Shown here: positions 1-10,884 of the stretch, piece by piece
Layout of the letters: each line of letters opens with the position of its first letter
How positions within the stretch are numbered: the stretch's first letter is position 1
Source: Isoetes taiwanensis
Lineage: Eukaryota; Streptophyta; Lycopodiopsida; Isoetales; Isoetaceae
Assembly: GCA_021234155.1 (NCBI GenBank)
Contig: JAJEKV010000032.1
Span: 1,137,617 to 1,201,616, forward strand
Direction of reading: 5' to 3'
Length of the DNA: 64,000 nt
The notes under the pieces: generated by a model
The model's input: only the letters and a program-made list of their open reading frames with translations
Told to the model about the DNA's origin: nothing
Database searches by the model: none
Made by a program: the position numbers and the translations under genes

Positions 1-1068
1 GGCTTCAGATTCTCCTCCGTTGTGTGCCATCGTGGATATGCTCTTAATCTGGTCACATCTGCCGCTGCAGCAAGTGGGTCTTCCCAAGTATATTCTCTAT
101 ACAGCAGGGGTCATGTTCATGACAGCTTTTGTGCATATCAGAGGACTCCAAAATGTTCCAAATGAAGACGAGAATCTGCTTCTGCCCAATTTCGCACCAA
201 TTCCTTGGAAGCAGGTTCCGCCTTTCTTGAAGGATCCCACCAATCAAACGTTCCTTACCCTGTCTGATATAGGTAAGCAGTTTGAAGATTCAGAAACAGT
301 TTTTGTTAACACTTTTCTCGATTTAGATCGCAAAACTTTATAAACCCTAGAAAAGCAATTTCCAGAGACAAAATTCAGAGCAATTGGCCCTCTTCTTCAG
401 CTAAAAGGCGATGAAAATGATTCGGCAAAAAAAGGGTATGTAGTTGGCATTGAAAAGGAAGCCCAGTGCCAAGAATGGCTCAGCAAGCAAGCGCCCAACT
501 CCGTCCTATTTCTATCGTTTGGAAGCTGGGTAAATCTGAAGGAATCACAGGTTGAAGAGCTGGCTTTTGGATTAGAAGCAAGCGGGCAGAAATTTTTGTG
601 GGTTTTGCCGGATAATCCCCCTATTCTTCTTCCGGAAGGATTTGAAGAACGGAACCAGGAACAGGGGATTATAATCAGGGGATGGGCGCCTCAACAATTT
701 ATTCTAGGTCATGAATCAGTGGGCGGATTTGTGACACATTGTGGATGGAATTCAGTGCTGGAATGCATCTGCCTTGGCGGAATTCCAAATCTGTGCTGGC
801 CTTTTACCATCGATCAGCCATTTAGTTGCAGATACTTGGTGGATGAGCTCAAGATTGGGGTGGATGTAAAGGAAAATGAAGAGGGCATGGTGGATCGGCA
901 AGAAGTGGAAAGAGCTGTCCGAAATTTGATGCAGGGAAATGAAGCGGCTGAGATGATGAATCGAGCTAAATTGCTGCAGCGGCAGGCTAGAATAGCCACT
1001 GAAAAGGGTGGAAGCTCTGCCCAAATTTAGACGCATTTGTGCAAGTGTGCTTGGAAAAGCATAAGTAA
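1..1068 (+). pseudogene. UDP-glycosyltransferase pseudogene, 5' part outside window
   Basis: This is a second copy of the UGT at 43607-45037, entered at about residue 118 of that protein. It is closely similar base for base. It keeps the Asp of the IVDM motif, the WVLPDNPP stretch and a complete PSPG sugar-donor box (WAPQQF...HCGWNS...DQ). Three lesions are visible. A few codons are missing after HIRGL, where the intact copy has LLNSQ. An in-frame TAA lies at 341-343, where the intact copy reads NLEALEK. One base is lost near 1025, which gives a premature stop at 1028-1030 instead of the original-frame stop at 1066-1068. The frame is otherwise open on both sides of the TAA, so decay looks recent. 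Same orientation and 42.6 kb spacing suggest tandem duplication later spread apart by transposon insertion. The missing 5' end may carry further lesions. Confidence 0.92.
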
Positions 1069-1083
1069 GAGCACTCAAGTAGT

Positions 1084-1515
1084 CGTAATAAACAGAAGGT
1101 TCATATTACTGTAAATTTTGCCTTAAATTATACAACGCAATCTCTCCGCCGCTATCGCACAGCGGCGCCGCTATTCCCTGTTTGCTCTGCAGCAGCCCTA
1201 ATGCTTGCAAGGAAGGTCTTCCTGTTTAACTCGGCAGGATGTTAGGATGCTGGGAGTCCATCTGCACGGCAGAAATTTCCATAGCAGCCCGGATCAGAGC
1301 TGCCGTCGCTGCTAAGGTGAGTCAAAACAGAGTTAAATCTTCAGTTTGTTAATCTTCAGAGTTAATCTTCAATCAAAACAGAGTTAATCGTCAGAGTTAA
1401 TCTTTGAAACACTCAAGAACCCCATAGCTGGATCTCGCAAGACCGCCATAGCCGCAGTTAGAAATCTGATTTTTCATGATACGTGGCGTAATCTGAACCT
1501 TCTGTTTATTACGTC
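1084..1515. mobile_element. Non-autonomous element with ~26-bp terminal inverted repeats
   Basis: CGTAATAAACAGAAGGTTCA at 1085 is repeated in inverted orientation as TGAACCTTCTGTTTATTACG ending near 1513, bracketing about 430 bp without coding potential. It sits only 16 bp after the UGT pseudogene stop. I cannot define a target duplication because the right end runs directly into another inverted repeat (1517-1676), so the two may form one compound element. Inside are short repeats of 'cagagttaatc'. Confidence 0.55.
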
Positions 1516-1516
1516 C

Positions 1517-1676
1517 CGTAATTCACCCGCGGAGCGCATCACGCCCTCGTAGGGTTTCTCGGCGGCGCCGCCAGCCTCGGCGGCGACTCGCGGCTCCGCC
1601 GCTCGTCGGCCGCCTCGGCTGGCGGCGCCGCCTCGAAGCCCTACGGGCGTAATGCAGCACCGCCGGTGAATTACGT
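1517..1676. repeat. GC-rich fold-back element (about 160 bp)
   Basis: Left arm CGTAATTCACCCGCGG...GCCCTCGTAGGG...GGCGGCGCCGCC pairs with right arm GGCGGCGCCGCC...GCCCTACGGGC...CCGCCGGTGAATTACG. The arms cover nearly the whole element, so single strands would fold into one long hairpin. Base composition is sharply GC-rich against an AT-rich background. Long ORFs over this stretch are by-products of the low AT content. Confidence 0.7.
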
Positions 1677-1879
1677 AGTCCAAAATTTACATTTGTGATG
1701 CCACCTACTCAATTATGAATGAGATCTAAACTAGAAATCCATTTAGATGTCAAATTGATCGACAAAAAAATCCATTTAGATGTCAAATTAATGGACTGGT
1801 GCTTGTTTGGTGTTGCAGTTATATGATTTCAAGTTTTTAGAAGATGAATTCTATATGCCAACTACCCTTAACCAACTGG

Positions 1880-2240
1880 GCAAAATCGCTCTCAACCGTT
1901 TCAGACGCTATGAACGGTCGCTTCTACTCATTTACGCTAGTGTCTGGTGAACGCGACACCAAGATCCATCAGAGCCGCTTCTACCCATTTACGCTGGTGT
2001 CTCGGGAACGCGACACCAAGATCCACCCAAGCGGTCTCCCATGTCTCCGTTACAATCTCTCTCACTAGAACTATGCTCGACCTCGAGCATCGCAAACCGT
2101 AGACCAACGTAATGTAATGTTCTTAACTGACATGCCCTTAATCAACTGAGCAAAACTGTCTAGACATGTATGAACAGTCACTTCTACCCATTTATGCCAG
2201 TGTCTCGAGAATGCGACACCAAGATCCACCCGAGCTTATT
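1880..2240. repeat. Three diverged direct repeats (~60-bp core)
   Basis: The core CGCTTCTACYCATTTACGC..GTGTCT...GAACGCGACACCAAGATCCA occurs near 1919 and 1976, with a more diverged copy near 2168. The last copy is set off by about 130 bp of unrelated sequence. Function unknown. The ORF covering the first two copies merely follows the repeat. Confidence 0.75.
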
Positions 2241-2629
2241 AAATGTTGAATAACGAATAACACGGATAACAACGGGATGCCCCTTGAAGTAACAAAGGGA
2301 TGAAAAAGAGACTTGCCGACTCCTAATTAACTCATAACTTTCTATTCTAAGAGGAGAAGAACAATAAGTAATCTATGAGACACTAACCATGTTATAGTCT
2401 GTACATGCCAAGAGCATTTAGAGCTTTGTTGTATATATTGCCATACAATGGATACACTACAGCAGTATTTTGATTTGCATGGTAGGCTTGCATAAACTAG
2501 CAAAACTATAGTCTTTGGTTCATTCATCTCAGCATATTTTTTGTATAATGGCTGAGAGTGGATAACCGCATACATGCAAGCTATCAAAAGAATAGGGATG
2601 TACAGTTATATTACCATAGACCCCCAAGT

Positions 2630-2900
2630 CTTGGACTATTCTAATTGCAGGCATTAAATTGTTTCAATATTATGAAAGTAGAAGACTTTTCTCCAAATGT
2701 GCTTACGTTTGGCTGTAGCCTGAAAGCTTGCACTAGAATTGAAGACATAGACAAGGACCAAAAAATGCATACAGAAATCCCTTAAAGACATGAGAAGTTT
2801 TTTTAATATGTCATTGGTTCACATCAATGTGTCTTAGACTACTCTAATTGCTGATTTCTCTTCAAAGATGTGTCTTGAATAGCTCTTAAAATGCATGTTT
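2630..2900 (+). pseudogene. PPR (pentatricopeptide repeat) protein fragment
   Basis: Plus-strand translation around 2650-2790 reads ALNCFNIMKVEDFSPNVLTF followed by CSLKACTRIEDIDKDQKMHTEI, typical of DYW-class PPR proteins (an 'M..EG..PN..TF...LKAC......G...H' repeat). A 'WT.LIA' start-of-repeat motif precedes it near 2632 and recurs near 2840. Stops and frameshifts follow within 30 codons and no start codon or C-terminal domain is present, so this is a scrap. Live PPR proteins bind organellar RNA. This piece cannot encode one. Confidence 0.7.
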
Positions 2901-3366
2901 TTCTTATCCTCGAGTTTTTTCTTTGTGTTGAGCTTCTGTCAGTTCTAGCCAGTACTGAACAGTGTCAAGATGAAGGGCCAAAGAGGCAAAATTCTGATAA
3001 ATGCATTATTTTACTCAATGCAAAAAAGGACCACTTTATTGCAAAGAGTCCGATAACTCGAAAGAATAAAGAGCGAAAATTGCACGTCTCGGATTGTGAA
3101 AACTTGTTAATCATGTTAGCAGCCATCATTCTATTTGCCATGCTTGTCTTCCATGCAAATATAGAGGCAGGTCTCGGATAATCTCTTTAGGAATTTCTTA
3201 CTCTTTCTCTTTAGGGTTCTTATTTTTATTTTCTTTCTTCTTAACATGTCTATCATTTTCGTTTCCAGCTCTTGCATTGGCACAATTCAAGCCGGCTGTG
3301 AATGATCCTCTCAATAGGCTAGAAAGCTGAGGCATCTCTTTTGTTAACACCTATAATTCGTTTCAC
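2901..3366. other. No supported gene
   Basis: An open frame of 96 codons covers 2891-3181. It has no recognisable motif and its start lies inside the decaying PPR region. I do not call it a gene. The rest is AT-rich, T-run sequence. Confidence 0.5.
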
Positions 3367-3928
3367 ACATTAGAGGAAAAATGAGATCACATTTTGTCCC
3401 ATTAAGGGATGCTTAAAATGCCATGTCAGCTTTTTAAACTGTCCAATAAGAGAAGAGCTTCAGTATATCTCATTCCAGTATTATGTGGCAGCCTGTAATT
3501 AATGCAGCTGCAACTAACTTCTGTGGTATCATTTTTTCATTATAACTTTTGATCCAGAACTCCGATTCAAAAACTTTTAGTAGGAATGGGTTCGTCTTCA
3601 CAAGATCTATCTAGTGATAACCCATTCATACATCTTTTACGATATAAATATATAAGAAATAAGCAAAAAATCATAGTTTTTTAAGGTTAACGCATATGAC
3701 CATCTTGAAATACATCATAACCATATATCATTGGAAAGATCTTTTCATTCCGCATCTAATGCAACAAACGCCGCAACATTTTGACAAGTGGATCAAAAGT
3801 TATGGGGGAAAAACAACAGCAATGAAGTTGTTGGTGCTGCATTAATTGCAGTTAATAGAGGGTAGCCATTCCATTGGAGGATTCTTATGGGGATGAAATG
3901 AGATCTCAAATTTCCTCTAATGTTAATT
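3367..3928. mobile_element. Fold-back element (MITE-like), ~560 bp
   Basis: ACATTAGAGGAAAAATGAGATC at 3367 is mirrored by GATCTCAAATTTCCTCTAATGT ending at 3928. Inner parts also pair: TTAATGCAGCTGCAACTAACTTC near 3498 with GAAGTTGTTGGTGCTGCATTAA near 3817, and TTATAACTTTTGATCC near 3540 with GGATCAAAAGTTAT near 3790. Arms are about 140-190 bp with a short loop. No coding capacity. I see no clear target duplication, so the ends are approximate. Confidence 0.75.
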
Positions 3929-4604
3929 GTAATATTGAAGGTTATGTGATAAACCTGTAAGTTCATTGCCAGACAATTGAGTTCAGACAGCAAATAGAAT
4001 GGGGTAATTTTACTGAAATGGATTTTAGATGTATTTGCATTCAAAATATATGGGGTTAATTTGGCTAATCTACTGAAATGTTGTCGTCTATATGAAATGG
4101 TGCGGGTTGGAATGTTTGAATCCTTGTGTGGGAGCAACTTGTCTTTGTGTTGGATTGTGCATTTTTTTGAACTTGTTTTTGTATCGAATTCTACGTTTTC
4201 TTGAATGGCACACAAACAATCCTTGTGCTACACTTCAGTAGTTTACATAAAGATGCATTTTCATTGAATTAAGGTAGCATTTTGACCAACCGATTCTAGT
4301 TAATCGAAATATTGTGTTTTTACCCTCCTATTCCGTTTGTTGCCCTATTCGGAATCAATCCCCATCTTTGATGAGATCCCCGAGCTTCACGTCAGTCATT
4401 GGACAGGGGTCCTCGCATGTTACGGTGTCTCATTTTTAGTGTCCTTTTGTCCATCCAAATTAGCACTATTTTTTAGTATTATGGGAAAAGGGAAATTCAA
4501 AATTAACGAGAATATCGGGGGGTGGTTGATTCCCCCTTTCTCGAGGGAGAGAGATCTCGTTTCTTTCTTTCCATCCATTTTTTGTTCAGGCTTCTTGTGA
4601 TCCA
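3929..4604. other. Upstream region of transposon copy 1; no gene
   Basis: AT-rich sequence, then a C/T-rich stretch before the first coding block at 4605. The 19-bp string GGGTCCTCGCATGTTACGG at 4407-4425 recurs with one mismatch, in inverted orientation, at 20877-20895. This suggests repeated, possibly transposon-terminal, sequence. Confidence 0.4.
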
Positions 4605-5334
4605 ATGACTAATGATGAAGACAGAGGCCCGAAATGGCATTTGCGTAAAAAACGACAAAGAGCAAGCAAGATGAGGCAACAATTATCAAATGAAAATTTA
4701 GATTGGAGTATTGAGCACTCAAAAAAGCAATTGCAACATGCAGCCTCCATAATCACAAAAACGTTTTTAAATTTGATAGGTTCGATGTCTACAGAGCAGA
4801 AGAAAGAAGTATGGCATCTAGTGGAGAACAACAAAGTTATGCAGGTTGCAGTGTCTGATCAGGAAAAGGTTGTTCACAGTGAAATTGTCGGTAGCATCCA
4901 AGAAACCATACAGCATGTGAAGGGAGTGGAGTCCAATGACAAATTAGCAGCAAAAAGAGCGGCATTAGTCATGGCACTTGGGAAGGTCGTGCATGGCAAA
5001 GAAAAGATTAACCGCCAAGGCTTTAGGAATTCATCCAAGGAATTGTTCCAGAGCTAAGAAGCCGCGGTGTTGCAATTAGTAATAAAAATGCATTGTGGGC
5101 TCTTGGGGAAGGAAGAAGAGAAAGGATTCCCTGAGCCAAGAAGTGATTGAAAAGGTTGTGGATTATTGGACAAACTACACCAGAGTTTCGCCTAACTTCA
5201 AGGACGTCAGATCTGGTAGAGGAAAGCATCCTAAGCATCCAACACATTACCTTGATGTGAGCCGTATACTATCTGTAGATCAATTTTTACTAAGTCTTTT
5301 TTCACGCTTACTAATACTAATATTTTTATAAGTT
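4605..5334 (+). pseudogene. Transposon copy 1: N-terminal coding block
   Basis: The first 150 codons (4605-5057) are basic and alpha-helical in character (KWHLRKKRQRASKMRQQ, then Gln/Lys/Glu-rich), without a named domain. After a frameshift near 5060 the protein continues in other frames. A 'NKNALWALG' piece is followed by a block at 5095-5270 with VIEKVVDYWTNYTRVSPNFKDV and KHPTHYLDVS. This last block matches the minus-strand copy at 12784-13269 (KLVVDFWRNNIRVSPCKKHV ... MHPLHFLEET), which shows both belong to one protein family. Possibly a DNA-binding or assembly region of a transposase. Function is inferred only from position. Confidence 0.65.
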
Positions 5335-5830
5335 TTGAAGTATTGATTCTAATATGATCCGTTAATGGAATTAAAGTGCACGTTCTTCTCGTGGTAGCAA
5401 GTTTTAGTGCTATTGATGGTTGATAATGGATCATTTTTTGATATAGTGCTAAGGTTTCTCACATTTATAATGTTGGTGCCATGTTTAGTAATTGTGTTGA
5501 TGTTAGTGCGACTGTAGTGATTTTGTAAATGACAGTGCTAATATTACTAATTTCGTTAACGTTGGTGTCAGTGTTAGTAATTTTGTCAATGTTAGCACTA
5601 AACTTACAGTTAGTGAAGCACCACCTACCACTACAGATTAGCAATGCTTTCATCCCAATGTCCTAGCACCGGGTAGTGGTTTGGTTTGCTAAGGGTTATG
5701 TTGTAATGCTAATGGAATCGATGAATTAGTTCTAAGTTGCTATTCATTCAAGTAGCTTGTTTTTTCTAGTGGTATTAGCATTAGCATTTACTAAGTAGTT
5801 TTCTATTCTTATTCGTGAGACGTAATTCTT
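5335..5830. repeat. AT-rich insertion or intron with degenerate ~48-bp repeats
   Basis: This stretch separates the N-terminal and Cys-rich blocks of transposon copy 1. It contains a loose tandem array built on GT(T/C)AGTAATTTTGT(C/A)AATG-like units at about 5485-5610. No coding similarity to copy 2 is visible here, so it may be an intron that expanded or a later insertion. Confidence 0.45.
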
Positions 5831-5839
5831 CACTAGTTT

Positions 5840-7540
5840 CAAGCAAGACAATCCGGATGTTCAAATTAACCAGAGCCTTCGAGAAATTAAAGCCTTACTT
5901 TGTTGTAAAGCTATCCTGAATTCAATACTTGTTGTTGCGTCTATCATGAGAGGATGTCAATGCCGAGGGAAGGGGTGAAGAACATGAGGAAAAAGTCCAT
6001 GGTGCATCTGGCAGCGCATTGCACCCGTGAGTGCAAGATATGTGACCACATGGCAAGCCAAGTAGGGTGCAATGCAAAGAAAACATGTTTGGCAATCTAA
6101 CAGTTGACATGTGGAGAAGCATGGTTTGCCTAAAAGCCCCGAAGGTGAGAGGAGTGGCACAATGAAGAATGCTTGTCGTGTACTTGCAAAGAAATGTGGT
6201 GTGGACAAAATGGAAAGGTGTCCAAAAGAAGAAACAAAGGGACGATTACCTCAAAAATCACTTGGGAGAACATAGACTACATTGAAATTGGTAAGGATAA
6301 AAATGGCAAACCCAAAAAGAATTGAGCATCAATATTTACGGACTTCACCCAATGTTTTGATGGAAATCTTCGGATCTAAAGCAAAAAGAGTTTGGGACAC
6401 ATAGTTTCGGTATAAATGGCAAAGAAGCCATGTTTAGACAACTACTGAACAGGTTTGCTGTTGATACTATCGTATCAGTGGTTGACTTTGCAGAGAATTA
6501 CTCTTTCAAGGAGCAGAATGAAGTCTAATCCAAGCATTGGTATAATGAGCAGATCACTATTCTTGTGCCCCTCACATATAGAAGGGATCCTGAGATACAA
6601 GAAATGATCAAGGAAGAACATTTTTATATATCTGATGATGATTCTTTGTTTGTGTAGCATTGCTTTCTCTTACACAATCATTGGATGCAAGAGAAGGAAA
6701 TCACTTTGAAGAAGCATTATGTCTTCTCAGATGGTGCAGCCTCACAATTCAAAGGTAAAAAATCATTTTACTTTGATGCTAGATTCAAATCTTCAACAGG
6801 TTTAGACATGATGTGGAACTTTTGGTGCTCTAGCCATGGGAAGGGAGAACATGATGGTGCAAGAGCAGTAATAAAGAGGGCTTTGAGAGCAGCACAGTTG
6901 AAGGGCAGCAAGATGACCAATGCACACGAGGTGGTGGAATGGCTAAAGCAGTACATGTCAACAGTAGCACCCACAACATATAAAAAAAGGATTCAAAGAA
7001 GAACTTTTTGGGAGGTTTAGGACAAGTGGACAGAAAAAATCCGTGGGAAGCACGTCCTATTGAAGGATCTAGAAACCTTCATTGTTTCCATGGGTGTTCA
7101 AATCACATGACACATTTACAGGTCAGAAACCTCTCTTGCTTTTGCACAGATTGTTTAGATTTGAATTGGAAATCTTGCCCCAATGCATCATATATTAAGA
7201 AGTTTGAACTAGTTGTGGTACAGCCCATCAAAGCTATTATTGAAGAAGAAGTACATGATGAAGGAGAAAAAACATATATTGGCAGCGCTGACTTATGTAG
7301 CATGCAAGTATCTATAAGTGATGTCTTTGCAGTGGTGGCTCCAAATAACAATCACGAGAATGTGAAGTTCTACCTTATCCTATGTACCAAAGCTAAGTAC
7401 TTGGTGTTAGAAGACTTTGTAGATATGCAAGGGTAGAAGTTTGTGAAAGGGGATGAGATCATAGAAGGGACATACTATGAGAAGTTGGTGAATTATAAAT
7501 CCAGCTACAAGTTTTGTAGAGAATAAAGCAATTGTTTATG
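5840..7540 (+). pseudogene. Transposon copy 1: Cys-rich domain, D-D-D/E-like core and C-terminal domain
   Basis: Three blocks read in order on the plus strand. (1) 5840-6120: FKQDNPDVQ..., then HLAAHCTRECKICDHMA, a Cys/His-rich segment. (2) 6470-7018: VVDFAENYSFK (Asp codon 6484), HFYISDDDSLFV, YVFSDGAASQFKGK (Asp codon 6730), then SSHGKGEHDGARAVIKRAL (Asp codon 6853). These are three conserved acidic positions in the order and rough spacing of a DDE/RNase H-fold transposase. (3) 7200-7440: FAVVAPNNNHENVKFYLILCTK, loosely BAH-like, matching copy 2. In-frame stops (for example after KEQNEV and after DSLFV) and frameshifts make the copy dead. I remember similar SDG..QFK/HGKG proteins as unannotated in other eukaryotes but cannot assign a named superfamily. 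Confidence 0.7.
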
Positions 7541-7850
7541 CCACTCAAGTTGCAAAGAACAAAGTCAGATTGGTTCAAGCAAAGCACGTTGTTAAGCGGG
7601 GAGTGGTTTACACTCTAAGTGCCAAAGAAGAACAAGGTATTCTAAAGAGGCTTCCCACGTTGTTGGAATAGTGGAAAGAGCAATTGTGTAAAGGGTACTG
7701 TATCAGTACTTTTATGAATATAAAGAAGTTTCCATATTTTACATTCTCATTTTTTATGCTTCAGTTACAGAATTTTGTACTTCCAAATTTCAATCAATTT
7801 CAATTGTTGGTGTTTCATACTATTTTAAATTGCTGGTATACAGACAGGGC
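7541..7850. other. Downstream flank of transposon copy 1; no gene
   Basis: A short decayed coding tail (to about 7680) is followed by AT-rich sequence. No inverted partner of the 4.3-kb region was found here, so the right end of copy 1 is undefined. Confidence 0.35.
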
Positions 7851-8430
7851 GCTGAGGCCAATTTACAATGTAAAACATCTAAGTACAAGGTATAACAAAA
7901 CCAATTTACAAGGTAAAACATGTAAGTACAACAGAATTAGAAAAAGGCACAAGGCACAAATTTACACAAGGCACAACAAAACCACAAATTTACAGAAAGG
8001 TACAAGGCCATCATCCACATTAAAGAAGGCACTAAGGCGTGGATTACAGAAGGCACAAGGCCTGGATTACAGTCGGTACAAGGCCATTACAATTAAAGGC
8101 ACTAAGGCCTGGGTTAAATAAAAGGCACAAGGCCTGGATTAAACTGAAGGTACAAGGCCTATAGCATGTGTTTTTCAAAAAATTACAAAAGGTAGAACAA
8201 AACCAATTGATTAAAACATGTAACAAAACCAGAAATTTACAGAAAGGCACAAGGCCATGATCTATTAAAGAAGGCTCTAAGGCATGTATTACAGAAGGGT
8301 CGGCACAAGGCCATTACAATCAAAGGCACTAAGGCCCGCTTTCACGTATGGGTCAAAGACAAGGCCATTACAATGAAAGGCACTAAGGCCTATAGCATCT
8401 GTTTTTCAAAAAATTACAAAGGCACAAAAG
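7850..8430. repeat. Degenerate minisatellite built on AAGGCACAAGGCC
   Basis: More than a dozen variants of GGCAC(A/T)AAGGCC are spread over about 580 bp, interleaved with TTACA(G/A)AAGG and CAAAACC(A)AATTTACA units. A higher-order unit, 'TATAGCATGTGTTTTTCAAAAAATTACAAA', appears at about 8159 and again at 8391. ORFs here follow the repeat and are not genes. Confidence 0.8.
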
Positions 8431-9230
8431 GCCTGTTTCAGAAGAACTTGTAATCAAAAGAAAAAAAAAAAAAAAGCTATAAACAAAAAGGTCTTCGTGT
8501 CCTCATGGTCTTCCAGGGGTCTTTGGGAGCTTCATGCCTCATCCGCAAGAAAAAAATTGTAAAAGTTAGAAAGCTCTAATACGTGAAAGAAAGCAAAAAT
8601 GAAAAGCATGCGACTTTACTCGAGCCAATTCTGAAATTCAAAAAATCTTCACTTCCTCCCGGTCCTCTTCTTCTTCACGGTTCCCAAAAATTCGCCCCCG
8701 CACCTCATCTTCTGAATCAAAAGGTCAAAGCTCTAAGAATCCACCTCAAGAATCCACCTCTAAGAATTCACCTCAGAAGAAAGCTCGAAGAAGTGGAAGT
8801 CGAGTCAGCCGAATCATAGCAGTATCCCCGAGAAGGCTCGAGGCTTTCTACAAAATTGGTTTGGCAAAAATCTTGGAGGTCTTCTTTAGGCTCTTCAACC
8901 GAATTAGCCTACCTATTCCATATCTCGCGAAGAGTTCGCAAAGGTAGGGAAATCAATTCCTGCGCTTGGAAGGGACATGGGCAGGGGAAGTGGAGCGAGC
9001 CGGCAAAGGCTTTGGCATTCTGTTGGGAGAATTGGACGATGCTTCTCCCTCACGACCATATAAAGGCTGGCGTGAAATAAATTTCGTAGGCTACGATTTT
9101 AGGATTTTTATACCATTAGTATTTTAATCGTAATGATTTAGTAGGATAGGAAGTGAAATGTAATTACTTTGAAATGACCATAATTTTATTTTCTAAAACA
9201 TTAAAAAAATATATATATATCTATCCCGAA
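8431..9230. other. No supported gene
   Basis: A poly(A) run at 8460-8475 is followed by a mixed-composition segment. The open frames of 74-78 codons at 8583 and 8856 have no recognisable motif. An (AT)n run occurs near 9210. Confidence 0.4.
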
Positions 9231-9299
9231 TGGCCATTCTTTTTGGACACCAATCATCTTATGTTGGCTTGGCACTTGTTTAGTAATTGTAATTGTAAT

Positions 9300-9895
9300 T
9301 AGTTAGTGTAAATTGCCTGTTGACTTCAAAATTGTTGACTTAAGCTTCACCAAACATGTTGGTCAATGAAAGTCAAACATTTGCTTGGGGGTCAAAATTA
9401 TTGACTTACACTTTACCGAATGCTTGGGGGTGATTCACACTTGTTGACTTGAAAATTGTTGACTCACGCTTTACCAAACATGTTGGTCAATGAAAGTCAA
9501 ACTTTAGCTTAGGGGTGATTCATACTTGTTGAATTGAAAATTGTTGACTTACGCTTTTACCAAACATGTTGGTCAATTGCTTGGGGTGATTCACACTTGT
9601 TGACTTGAAAATTGTTGTCTTACACAATATGCCTTAACATAATGCATAGAATAGCATAGGTCAAAATTTTTGACTTACGCTTTACCTAATGCTTGGGGGT
9701 GATTCACACTTGTTGACTTGAAAATTGTTGACTCACGCTTTACCAAACATGTTGGTCAATGAAAGTCAAACTTTAGCTTAGGGGTGATTCATACTTGTTG
9801 ATTTGAAAATTGTTGACTTACGCTTTATCAAACATGTTGGTCAATAGAAGTCAAACATTTGCTGCGGGTGATTCACACTTGTTGACTTGAAGTTG
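9300..9895. repeat. Tandem minisatellite (~105-bp unit), left block
   Basis: The unit contains TTGTTGACTTACGCTTTACC, AAACATGTTGGTCAATG, AAAGTCAAAC and GGGGTGATTCACACTTG. About five to six imperfect copies run head-to-tail, one carrying an extra block CACAATATGCCTTAACATAATGC. The same unit and the same extra block reappear in the same orientation at 14287-14620, on the far side of transposon copy 2. Confidence 0.88.
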
Positions 9896-10880
9896 GAGAA
9901 GAAGCTGCATAAGAAGTTGCAGATGTAATTTTATCCTGATGTATTGATACCGCTTTAAAAGTTAATACTATTGTCCCTGCTTAAGACTATTACCGCACCA
10001 ATTTTTTCGCTAGGTGCAGTGATTTTTGAAATACTATTTTTCATGATTGTAAATATCCGTTATATAAATTTAGTAAACCTTGATATCAAATCAAACTCAA
10101 GTATTCCGTGTTCATGTTCAATCTGTTAGGAATGTTAGATAACATGTTCAATTTGTTATGAATCTATTCAATACAATGTTCAGTATCACGGTTGCTTGCT
10201 ATACAATCCCTCACAACAGCTATTTTGAGGTTTTTTAAGGCTGACAGAGGGGTATCTTGTGCTGATATATACTAGTATTCCTTGTGTTGATATCATGTTC
10301 AATCTGTTATAAATCTCTTATGTATGAATGTTACAAGTCCAATTCATACACAATTTCAATTCAAACACACTTCCATTTCAATTTCAATTCACACACAATT
10401 CAATTTTAATCTCAATACAAACAATGGTTAAAATTTCATTACAAATCAATGGTTAAAATTTCAATACAAATCAATACAAATTAATCTCAATACAAATCAA
10501 TGGTCAAAATTTGATTGCAAGCATTGAAAAGTATATTACAATGGTTTGTAACAATGGTTACAATCATAGAATGGTATAAAATTTACAATTAAAAGGAACA
10601 ACTAGTCTCTTCTCTAGAGTTTCTTGTTCTTCTTGTTGGATTCAAATTTCACTTGATGTAGGTTCATCCGAGTTTTGAGCTATTAATGCACCGCTTTATG
10701 GCAAGTCAGTCCAATATTTGGTTATGTGTATCTTCCTCAGCATCAAAACAGCTTACCACTAATCTTGCTCAACTCAAAACAAAAGAAGTAACCAAATGAC
10801 TATAAACATTACACTCGGTTCATTTACCAAGAACTCATATCTCACGCCCCTAAGAACTTGTAGAATAATCCAAGAACAAC
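9896..10880. other. AT-rich 3' flank of transposon copy 2; no gene
   Basis: Contains a low-complexity stretch (about 10340-10520) built on CAATACAAATCAATGGTTAAAATTT-like units. No ORF of interest. Lies between the left minisatellite and the C-terminal coding block of copy 2 (which runs on the minus strand). Confidence 0.4.
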
Positions 10881-10884
10881 TACC

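Noticed and set aside
752-1078. Minus-strand ORFs over the UGT copies (also 44717-44989, 44362-44775)
   Set aside because: Shadows of the UGT coding strand; they recur in both copies only because the sense strand does.
1474-1683. Ala/Arg-rich ORF in a GC-rich island
   Set aside because: Lies entirely on the fold-back 1517-1676; GC-rich palindromes give stop-free frames.
4337-4600. 87-codon plus-strand ORF before transposon copy 1
   Set aside because: No motif and no matching protein in copy 2; it overlaps the repeated 19-bp block and is probably untranslated or terminal transposon DNA.
7850-8430. Possible CRISPR-like or regulatory array
   Set aside because: Repeats are short, variable and without unique spacers; this is a plant minisatellite.
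9300-9895. CRISPR-like array of regular repeats
   Set aside because: Head-to-tail units of ~105 bp without spacers; eukaryotic context.
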